A stretch of 6,699 nucleotides of DNA, from NCBI GenBank assembly GCA_014730055.1, contig WJIV01000199.1, positions 1 to 6,699 on the forward strand, read 5' to 3'. A program made the translations under genes and the position numbers. Origin of the DNA: Candidatus Bathyarchaeota archaeon. GTDB lineage: Archaea; Thermoproteota; Bathyarchaeia; TCS64. Of the stretch, positions 1-6,000 are shown one piece after another. The notes beneath the pieces were generated by a model. The model was not told the origin of the DNA. It saw only the letters and a list, made by a program, of their open reading frames with translations, and ran no database searches. The number at the start of each line of letters is the position of its first letter. Position 1 is the first letter of the stretch.

Positions 1-297
1 CTATATGTCAGTAAGAAGCTTCTAGACTATGGCCTTCATGCTCCAACCACCTACTTCCCCTTAATAGTCCCCGAGGCCTTGATGATCGAGCCAACTGAGT
101 CTGAACCAGTTGAGACCTTAGACTCCTTTGTCGATGCCTTGAAGGAGATCCATGATCAAGCATACAACAATCCAGAGGAAGTGCTCAGTGCACCTCACAA
201 TACCGCAGTAGGGAAGATCGATGAGGCTAGAGCAGCCCATCCTCAGACTATCTGTCTGAGTTGGAGAAAGTTCTGCCAACTCTTCCCTGAGGAATAG
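1..297 (+). CDS. gcvPB: Glycine dehydrogenase (decarboxylating) subunit 2, C-terminal part (5' end outside window)
   Basis: This is the last 98 residues of the P-protein subunit 2 of the glycine cleavage system. Together with GcvPA, that PLP enzyme decarboxylates glycine and passes the aminomethyl group to lipoyl-GcvH. The frame is open from base 1 to the TAG at 295-297, so the start lies outside the window. Recognition rests on the segment [20 protein letters not shown] followed by LMIEPTESE, a highly conserved block near the C-terminus of two-subunit GcvP. It continues with the usual ETLDSF helix, and [16 protein letters not shown] matches the family's end region (APHTTPVxRLDE..AAR). The PLP lysine lies upstream of the window. 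The tail after the AAR region ([19 protein letters not shown]) looks somewhat longer than I expect. A neighbouring gcvPA is likely upstream but cannot be seen. Family assignment is firm; the subunit 2 versus single-chain call rests on the end sequence. Confidence 0.9.
   Translation, partial: LYVSKKLLDYGLHAPTTYFPLIVPEALMIEPTESEPVETLDSFVDALKEIHDQAYNNPEEVLSAPHNTAVGKIDEARAAHPQTICLSWRKFCQLFPEE
242..260 (+). repeat. Perfect 7-bp inverted repeat near the 3' end of gcvPB
   Basis: CTCAGAC (242-248) and GTCTGAG (254-260) are exact reverse complements separated by the five bases TATCT. In the mRNA this would form a compact hairpin within the last 20 codons of gcvPB. A T-run (304-308) lies 43 bases after it, too far away for a classical intrinsic terminator. 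It may be a 3'-end stabilising or processing structure, or chance. The pairing is seen; the function is inference. Confidence 0.4.
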
Positions 298-302
298 GCA
301 CT

Positions 303-313
303 CTTTTTATATT
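303..313 (+). promoter_or_regulatory. Probable archaeal TATA box for the DUF106-cmk-rpl14e operon
   Basis: A T/A-only stretch, TTTTTATATT (304-313), is centred about 31 bases before the ATG at 339. Archaeal transcription normally starts about 25 bases after the TATA centre, which puts the start near 333-336 and leaves almost no leader. No Shine-Dalgarno-like sequence precedes the ATG, which fits a leaderless or near-leaderless mRNA. The five T's directly after the gcvPB stop could also help terminate the upstream transcript, so one element may serve both purposes. Confidence 0.55.
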
Positions 314-338
314 ATCATTAATCATAGTCGATGAAGAA

Positions 339-842
339 ATGACACCTTTAATTCAAGCAGCCTTGGACCTAACTGCTTTCTCTACTCCTCCTGAGGCTAC
401 CTTCGCTATAATGGGTATAGCCTTCGTGCTGGCCACCGCAACCAGTTACATAGGCGTGAGAAGCATGGACCTTGATGCTTACAGGAGGCTTACAATTGAG
501 AGCCACAAGGTGAGAAAGGAACTCATGGATGCGACTCGAAGCGGTAATCAGAGACGAATAAGTAAGGCCCAGAGACGTCAACAGGACCTGATGCAGCAGC
601 AGAGCAAGATAAGTATGGACCGTATGAAGTCTAGCATGTTCTTTACACTGCCGCTTATTTTGCTATGGCCTACACTCGGTCGGTTCTTTGGAGAAGTTAA
701 AGTTGCTTATTTCCCATTTGACTTTCCTTGGATTCCGCAAGAGCTATCTTTTATCCAATGGTATCTTATATGTAGCCTAACCTTCAACATATTACTGAAT
801 AGAGTATTCGGACTCACCTTTGAGATAGAACCTGAGGACTAG
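339..842 (+). CDS. DUF106 family membrane protein (Oxa1/YidC/EMC3 superfamily insertase-like)
   Basis: This 167-residue integral membrane protein fits the archaeal DUF106 family, distant relatives of YidC/Oxa1, EMC3 and TMCO1 that are thought to insert proteins into the membrane. Visible layout: a hydrophobic helix at about 20-41 (ATFAIMGIAFVLATATSYIG); a long, charged, Gln/Arg-rich segment at about 43-97, expected to form the cytoplasmic coiled coil (QRRISKAQRRQQDLMQQQSK); a second helix at about 98-118 with Pro (FFTLPLILLWPTLG); a short aromatic segment (YFPFDFPWIP); and a third helix at about 138-158. This three-helix plan with a coiled coil between helices 1 and 2 is the family hallmark. 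It is first in an operon: cmk begins 3 bases after the stop. In many archaea the same gene sits beside secY, adk, cmk and ribosomal genes, supporting a role at the membrane translocation machinery. ATG 339 is chosen because the first helix follows directly and a TATA box lies about 30 bases upstream. Substrates are unknown. Confidence 0.85.
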   Translation: MTPLIQAALDLTAFSTPPEATFAIMGIAFVLATATSYIGVRSMDLDAYRRLTIESHKVRKELMDATRSGNQRRISKAQRRQQDLMQQQSKISMDRMKSSMFFTLPLILLWPTLGRFFGEVKVAYFPFDFPWIPQELSFIQWYLICSLTFNILLNRVFGLTFEIEPED

Positions 843-845
843 GAC

Positions 846-1391
846 TTGTCTACTAGGAACTTAGTTATTACTATAGCGGGACCACATGGTTCTGGAAGAA
901 GCACTCAAGCGAGCTGCATAGCGGAGATTTTTAGCCTTAAATATTTATCAGCTGGTAGCATTTTTCGTGAGAGGGCTGAGGAGCTTGGAGTAAGCCTAAC
1001 TGAGATGTCTAGGATAGCATCAGCAGATCCTGATTTTGATAATTATTTGGACCAGAGGAGTAAGGAGGAATCTAGGAAGGGCGGTGTCGTGATAGACGCA
1101 ACTCTATCGGCATGGATGGCGGAGGACCCGGATCTAAGAATATACTTAAAATGTTCTCTCGAAGAGAGGGCAAGGAGAATAGCTGAAAGAGAGAGTAGAC
1201 GATTTGATGAGGTACTTGAGGAAACCCGTTTCAGAGAAGAGAACGAGATGATTCGATTCAAAGAGTACTATAATATCGATCTCGATGATCTCAGCATCTA
1301 TGACCTTGTGCTGAATACTGAACCTTTTGACGCTGAATCTACTGCGCGAATCCTTAAAAATGTCATAGAAGAGTATCTTTTAGGAAAGTGA
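846..1391 (+). CDS. cmk: Archaeal-type cytidylate (CMP/dCMP) kinase
   Basis: A 181-residue cytoplasmic P-loop kinase that transfers phosphate from ATP to CMP/dCMP to give CDP/dCDP. The fold begins at once with strand LVITIAGPHGSGRST; the P-loop is residues 12-20. Family blocks follow: SAGSIFRERAEELG (35-48), the DPDFDNYLDQR segment (61-71), VVIDATLSAWMAEDPDLRIYL (81-101), the Arg-rich lid region EERARRIAERE (106-116) and FKEYYNIDLDDLSIYDLVLNT (138-158), which is very characteristic of archaeal CMP kinases. Length is normal. Two oddities: the Walker A Lys position is Arg (R18), and DATL replaces the EGRL-like sequence I expect near residue 84. The start is TTG 846. No closer start would keep the first beta strand, the upstream stop is 3 bases away, and a GAGG (834-837) sits 8 bases before it. 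rpl14e follows after 4 bases, so the genes are co-transcribed and probably translationally coupled. Confidence 0.9.
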   Translation: MSTRNLVITIAGPHGSGRSTQASCIAEIFSLKYLSAGSIFRERAEELGVSLTEMSRIASADPDFDNYLDQRSKEESRKGGVVIDATLSAWMAEDPDLRIYLKCSLEERARRIAERESRRFDEVLEETRFREENEMIRFKEYYNIDLDDLSIYDLVLNTEPFDAESTARILKNVIEEYLLGK

Positions 1392-1392
1392 T
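1383..1392 (+). promoter_or_regulatory. Ribosome-binding site deciding the TTG start of rpl14e
   Basis: GGAAAGTGAT overlaps the cmk stop codon and matches the archaeal anti-Shine-Dalgarno complement GGAGGTGAT with two mismatched or gapped positions. Its purine core lies about 7 bases before TTG 1396 and about 16 before ATG 1405, so it favours the TTG. Confidence 0.55.
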
Positions 1393-1395
1393 AGA

Positions 1396-1623
1396 TTGTC
1401 AGCAATGGATATTGGACGGGTATGCATAAAGATTCAAGGACGAGAAGCCGGGAAGAGATGTGTAATAGTTGACGTAATTGACAGAAACTTTGTGCTTGTG
1501 ATAGGACCGGAGATAAGAAGACGTAGGTGCAATATGGAGCATCTGAGACCGCTGGATGAGAAAATTGATATCCAGAGGAATGCCACAGATGAGGAAGTAA
1601 TAGGAGCTTTAAAAAGCCTATAA
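1396..1623 (+). CDS. rpl14e: 50S ribosomal protein L14e (eL14)
   Basis: This 75-residue protein of the large ribosomal subunit belongs to a family found in archaea and eukaryotes but not bacteria. The N-terminal KOW/SH3-like segment, DIGRVCIKIQGREAGKRCVI (5-24) then VDVIDRNFVLVIGP, is a near-textbook L14e sequence. It is followed by the basic stretch RRRRCNMEHLRP and by KIDIQRNATDEEVIGAL. The C-terminus is a little shorter than in thermococcal homologues (about 83 residues), which carry a few extra residues in the basic loop and at the end. Start choice: TTG 1396 gives MSAMDIGRV, matching the usual M-P-A-I-E-V-G-R beginning. GGAAAGTGAT (1383-1392), at the end of cmk, resembles the archaeal ribosome-binding consensus GGAGGTGAT and is well spaced for TTG. 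ATG 1405 would cut off conserved residues and be too distant. It is last in the operon; the pseudouridine synthase gene (cbf5/truB) often found next in archaea is absent. Confidence 0.93.
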   Translation: MSAMDIGRVCIKIQGREAGKRCVIVDVIDRNFVLVIGPEIRRRRCNMEHLRPLDEKIDIQRNATDEEVIGALKSL

Positions 1624-1669
1624 TTTTCTAAAATCCATATATTAGAAAAAAATAATTTTTGAAAAAAAA
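1624..1669. terminator. Probable bidirectional terminator between convergent genes
   Basis: TTTTCTAA (1624-1631) and TTAGAAAA (1642-1649) form a perfect 8-bp inverted repeat with a 10-base loop, beginning directly after the rpl14e stop. A T5 run (1656-1660) serves the + strand. For the - strand gene, a run of eight T's (complement of 1662-1669) follows its stop codon by one base, with further T-rich sequence beyond. Archaeal termination depends mainly on T-runs; the AT-only stem is weak, so the T-tracts are probably the active part. Confidence 0.65.
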
Positions 1670-1670
1670 G

Positions 1671-2825
1671 TTAGTTGGAGATGAAGATTTTCATCAACTC
1701 TCCAACAGCTTTACCAGGTTCATCAATGTGACCCATCTCGGCGAGAGCCATCTCCATGGCACCTAGGGTGGAAACTAAATCATTCATGGTATCATTGCCC
1801 ATATGTCCTACTCTGACGGTTTTGCCACCTAATTTTCCGAGTCCACCTGCTATGATAACTTGATATTTCTCGTTCATGATACTCCTCATCTTTGCATCAT
1901 CAACTCCTTCAGGTATTTTTGGGACAGTCAGTGTGTGAGCGTTATGTCCCGCAGCTGGGAACGCCTCCATTCCAAGGGCATTAACTCCGGCCATAAATGC
2001 CTCACTGAATGTCTTGTGGCGTCTCCAACGATTCTCTAATCCCTCCTCGAAGATAATTTTCATTGACTCAAGCATAGCAAGGACCATGCCAACGGCAGGG
2101 GTAGCGAAGTATCCGCGTGGATTATCCATTATAGGTTTCCAGCGCTTGAGGTTTACATAATAATCACTTGGTGGTGAGGAACGGTTCTCAACAACATCCC
2201 AGGCAATATCATTCAAGCAGAATAAGCTTATCCCCGGCGGTGCTCCTAGAGCTTTCTGACTTCCGGTAAGTGCAAAGTCAATGTTCCATTCATCCATTCT
2301 AAGAGGCATTCCTCCTATGCCACAGACGCTATCCACAATGTAAAGTGCTTCAGTGCTCTTACGGAGTTCACCAATTTCTTCCAGCGGGTTAGCTATACCA
2401 GTGCTTGTATCAACATGCTCGACTGTGAACATTTTATGCTCGTTACTGCTCAGCTTTTCCTCCACCTGCTTTACGTCTACAGGATCTCCCCAGTTGAACC
2501 GGAGTCTGTCGACGATTCCACCATGAGTCTCAACAATTTCTTCCCACTTTTCCCCGAAGTAGCCATTTTCCACACATAGTACCTTATCACCTTTCTCCAA
2601 AAGATTGGCGACTGCTGCCTCCATTCCAAGGGTCCCGCTTCCGCTTAGTAAGAAGGGAGTGCCCTCGGTCATGAAAAGTTTCTTCTGTAGATCAAGGGCT
2701 TCAGCATATCCCTCGACGAATTCACTGCTGACATGGCTCAAGACAGGTTTAACAAGCGCTCTTAATACCCTTGGAGAGACGATTGTAGGTCCAGGGATCA
2801 TGAGAAGTTCTCTTTCATTCTTCAT
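1671..2825 (-). CDS. Class V PLP-dependent aminotransferase (alanine-glyoxylate / serine-pyruvate / aspartate type)
   Basis: A full-length 384-residue fold-type I aminotransferase. Visible landmarks: N-terminal LLMIPGPTIVSPRVLRAL (7-24), the PGPT block of the family; SGSGTLGMEAA (61-71), the PLP-phosphate loop; ENGYFGEKW (86-94); EHVDTSTGIANPLEEIG (136-152); Asp165 in VDSVCGIGG, expected to bond the pyridine nitrogen; GSQKALGAPPG (188-198), with Lys191 as the Schiff-base lysine; and VRVGHMGN (337-344), where Arg338 should bind the substrate carboxylate. Relatives include human AGXT, plant serine-glyoxylate aminotransferase and the methanogen broad-specificity aspartate aminotransferase, so the class is sure but the amino donor and acceptor cannot be read from sequence. 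A glyoxylate-to-glycine role would fit gcvPB nearby, but that is only inference. ATG 2825 is chosen because the conserved block begins at residue 7; GTGAT lies just upstream. It is a single-gene unit, divergent from ileS and convergent with rpl14e. Confidence 0.9.
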   Translation of the reverse strand: MKNERELLMIPGPTIVSPRVLRALVKPVLSHVSSEFVEGYAEALDLQKKLFMTEGTPFLLSGSGTLGMEAAVANLLEKGDKVLCVENGYFGEKWEEIVETHGGIVDRLRFNWGDPVDVKQVEEKLSSNEHKMFTVEHVDTSTGIANPLEEIGELRKSTEALYIVDSVCGIGGMPLRMDEWNIDFALTGSQKALGAPPGISLFCLNDIAWDVVENRSSPPSDYYVNLKRWKPIMDNPRGYFATPAVGMVLAMLESMKIIFEEGLENRWRRHKTFSEAFMAGVNALGMEAFPAAGHNAHTLTVPKIPEGVDDAKMRSIMNEKYQVIIAGGLGKLGGKTVRVGHMGNDTMNDLVSTLGAMEMALAEMGHIDEPGKAVGELMKIFISN

Positions 2826-2854
2826 GTAATCACAGAATGAAAGAAAGAGATATG

Positions 2855-2862
2855 ATAATTAA
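2855..2862 (-). promoter_or_regulatory. Probable TATA box of the aminotransferase gene
   Basis: Read on the minus strand, TTAATTAT is centred about 33 bases before the ATG at 2825. Transcription would then start roughly 7 bases before the ATG, giving a very short leader that contains GTGAT, a partial match to the archaeal ribosome-binding consensus. Confidence 0.45.
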
Positions 2863-2941
2863 CGCTTCCGAATATTGTGTTCCAGCTACTAATCCCAATA
2901 TGTTTTTATTTTGTTACCCTGCCCTTTTCTCTGGTGCGTAC

Positions 2942-2988
2942 GGTGTCCGGTGAATGTAAAATTCTGGTATAATAAAACAGTGGACACC
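2942..2988. repeat. Perfect 7-bp inverted repeat flanking the ileS TATA box (possible operator or leader hairpin)
   Basis: GGTGTCC (2942-2948) and GGACACC (2982-2988) are exact reverse complements with 33 bases between them. The likely ileS TATA box (2968-2977) lies between the arms, so the right arm falls between the TATA box and the predicted transcription start. That is a sensible place for a regulator to bind twice or to block RNA polymerase. If transcription begins further upstream, from the T-rich element at 2903-2910, the same arms could instead pair in the mRNA leader. The repeat is seen; both roles are inference. Confidence 0.45.
2968..2977 (+). promoter_or_regulatory. Probable TATA box of ileS
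   Basis: TATAATAAAA is a good archaeal TATA element. Its centre is about 51 bases before the ATG at 3024, so transcription should start near 2998, leaving a leader of about 25 bases that carries a GGAGG ribosome-binding site. This is unlike the DUF106 gene and the small gene at the right end, whose TATA boxes lie close enough for leaderless mRNAs. Confidence 0.55.
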
Positions 2989-3012
2989 ATATTGGACGTT
3001 TTCAATCATTGC

Positions 3013-3017
3013 GGAGG
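3013..3017 (+). promoter_or_regulatory. Shine-Dalgarno site fixing the ileS start
   Basis: GGAGG lies 6 bases before ATG 3024, the strongest ribosome-binding site in the window. It shows that ATG 3024 is the start, and that the in-frame TTG at 3009, which would place the site inside the coding region, is not. Confidence 0.8.
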
Positions 3018-3023
3018 ACAAAT

Positions 3024-6000
3024 ATGTCATACAAGCCACTAGACAGTAAGGTAGATATACCGAAACTTGAACAAGAGATCCAGGAATTTTGGGACAAGAC
3101 AGATGCATATTGGCAAAGGGTCGAGATTCAGGAGAATGAGGACAGACCACACTGGTGCTTCATTGATGGCCCCATAACAGCAAACAACCCTATGGGTGTC
3201 CACCACGCCTGGGGTCGAACATACAAGGACCTTTTCGCTCGTTACCGTTTCATGCGTGGTTACGAGGTAAGAAACCAAAACGGCTTCGATTGTCAGGGGT
3301 TGTGGGTCGAGGTAGAGGTGGAGAAAGAGCTTGGCTTCGAGTCAAAACGAGACATCGAAGACTATGGTTTGGCTGAGTTCGTTAAAAAGTGTAAGCAGCG
3401 AGTTCTAAATTACTCTGCAATACAAACCGAACAGTCCATACGTCTAGGAATGTGGACTGACTGGAATCCCCCAGACGAATTGAGGAAGCTCGCCGAGGCA
3501 CTTGAAAACCCCATGGAGGAAACAACCTATGATGGTAGCCAGGGCCCCGTAACAGGTTCCGCTGAGTGGATTGTGGGCAATTTAGGAATGCCAACACTTG
3601 GTGGTAGTTACTACACTTTCAGTGATGAGAACAACTACATGATTTGGAAGGCCCTCAAGAGTTGCCATGAGAGAGGCTGGATCTATAAGGGGTCCGACGC
3701 AATGCCGTGGTGTCCCAGATGTAGCACAGGAATAAGCCAGCATGAGATAGTAACAGAGGGATATAGGGAGATTACTCACATAAGCGTCTACGTCTTATTC
3801 AGGTTAAAGGAAGAAGAAGGCGCCCTGCTGATCTGGACGACGACTCCCTGGACTCTTACTAGCAACGTGGCAGCAGCGGTTCACCCCGAATTAGACTATG
3901 TCAAGGTAAAGTACCGTGACGAGATACTTTACCTTAGTAAAGGAACACTAAAGTCAGCCATTCCCGATCAGAAAAACGTCGAGATCCTGAAGGAGTTTAA
4001 GGGGGAAGAGATGGAAGGCTGGAAATACAAGGGCCCTTATGATGAACTTCCTCTCATAAAGGAACTGGGTGTACCTGAGTCTCACAGAGTTATTATGTGG
4101 GATGAAGTAGGAGAAGAAGAAGGCACAGGGATTGTACATATCGCACCAGGTGCAGGTAAAGAGGACCTTATGCTTGGTAAGATGTATGATCTTCCCGCCC
4201 CTGCTCCCTTGGATGATTTCGGTGTGATAGTTGATGGATTTGGCTGGCTCAGCGGAACACATGTTTATAACTCAGCTGAGCCGATCTTCGAGGACCTACG
4301 GAATAAGGATCTCCTTTACCGCACTCAAAAATACACGCACAGGTATCCAGTTTGTTGGCGTTGTGGATCCGAACTAGTATTTCGTCATGTAAGTGAATGG
4401 TTCATAGACATGGGAGAGAAGCTGGATAAGGATTACGAGGATGTATCCAAGGTGGAGAAGGACCAGAACCTGCGATACCAGATTATGGATTCAGCTAGTG
4501 ATGTCAGGTGGATCCCATCATTTGGGTTGAAGCGTGAGTTAGACTGGTTGAGAAACATGGATGACTGGATGATCAGCAAGAAGCGATATTATGGTCTCGC
4601 ATTACCCATATGGACCTGTGAATGTGGATGGTTTGATGTAATTGGAAGTAAAGAGGAACTTCAAGATAGAGCTGTGGAGGGCTGGGAAAAGTTTGAAGGA
4701 CATAGCCCTCATAGGCCGTTCATTGACGAGGTCAAGATCAGGTGTGAAAAATGTGGAGAGGTTGCAACAAGGATCCCTGATGTCGGTAACCCTTGGCTTG
4801 ACGCGGGTATAGTCGCGTACAGTACGCTACAGTATAGACAGGACAGAGAATATTGGGAGAAATGGTTCCCTGCCGATTTCATAACGGAGTCATTCCCGGG
4901 CCAGTTCAGGAACTGGTTTTACGCCATGCTAGCGGAGAGCACAATAATCGAGAGAAGGACCCCCTTTAAGACCTGCCTTGGGCATGGACAGGTGCTAGCA
5001 GAGGACGGGCGAGAGATGCATAAGAGCTGGGGGAATGCTATATGGTTTGACGATGCTGCTGAGACAATGGGTGCAGATATCATGAGGTGGATATATAGTC
5101 AGAGTAAGCCAGAGAATAACGTATTATTCGGGTTCTCGAAGGCAAATGAGGTAAGACGCCTATTCGTTATGACGCTGCTAAACGTTTACAACTTCTTCTA
5201 TCAGTATGCGACCCTCGATAATTGGATTCCTGAGGAAAAGCCTCAGGAACTCTCACCTCTTGACAGATGGATTCTGAGCAAACTCAATAATACATTAATT
5301 GAAGTTACCGAGTACCTGGATAACTATGACTCCTATAATGCGTGTCATGAGATAGACAGGTTCGTAGACGTCCTAAGCAAGTGGTACGTGAGAAGGAGCC
5401 GTCGAAGATTCTGGAAGACCGAGGCTGATGATGAGAAAAAAGCAGCGTATAGTACTTTGTATAAGTGTTTAAAGACGGTATATTTCATGATGGCTCCAAT
5501 TATTCCCTTCTTGACTGAGGCGTTATATCAACGTATGATAAGACCAGTGGAACCAGAGGCCCCGGATAGTATACATCACTGTAATTGGCCGGAGCCAGAT
5601 ACCAATTTGATAGACGAGGAGCTGATGGCTGAGATGGAGCTCGCAATGAACATCAGTAGCCTAGGAAGAGCAGCAAGAAATCAGGCTAATATAAAGCTCC
5701 GTCAGCCTCTGAAAGAGGCAGTAGCAATTGTTCCTGAAGAGGACCTTGCCAGACTTGACAAGGTTTCAAGCCTAGTAAAGGAGGAGCTTAATGTAAAAAA
5801 CCTTAGATTCTCCACAGATAAAAGTATTCTTCAAAAACTTACAGCGAATCCAATACCCTCAAAGCTTGGTAGAAAGCATGGAAGACTATTCCCTAAGGTT
5901 GCGGATGCAATTAATGAGTTAGATTCAACCCAAGCTAGGCAACTACAGAAGGGCAAAGTTATCACTGTTGAAATAGAAGGGGGTTTTCTTGATGTACTTC

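Noticed and set aside
331..333. ATG eight bases before the DUF106 start
   Set aside because: It is in a different frame and reaches a stop immediately (ATG AAG AAA TGA); it is at most a four-codon upstream frame with no supporting signal.
2605..2829. Plus-strand open frame opposite the aminotransferase N-terminus
   Set aside because: It is the shadow of a conserved PLP enzyme on the other strand, with low-complexity Ser/Leu-rich sequence and no promoter.
2872..2901. ATATTG...CAATAT inverted repeat in the divergent promoter region
   Set aside because: It is only six AT-rich base pairs with an 18-base gap, which is expected by chance in such sequence.
3009..3023. In-frame TTG giving ileS five extra N-terminal residues
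   Set aside because: The extension would translate the GGAGG ribosome-binding site itself, and ATG 3024 has ideal spacing and gives the usual IleRS N-terminus.
2898..3023. T-box or other tRNA-sensing leader before ileS
   Set aside because: No T-box sequence or terminator/antiterminator pair is visible, the leader is probably too short, and T-boxes are bacterial.
2914..3278. Minus-strand open frames across the ileS promoter and 5' end
   Set aside because: They overlap a certain gene and its promoter, have compositions unlike real proteins, and show no recognisable domains.
3954..4262. Minus-strand 102-codon open frame inside ileS
   Set aside because: It lies opposite the conserved editing domain and has no ribosome-binding site or recognisable motif, so it is an antisense shadow.
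4815..4827. Interrupted palindrome GCGTAC-A-GTACGC in ileS
   Set aside because: It has a one-base centre so cannot form a proper hairpin, sits in conserved coding sequence, and is short enough to be chance.
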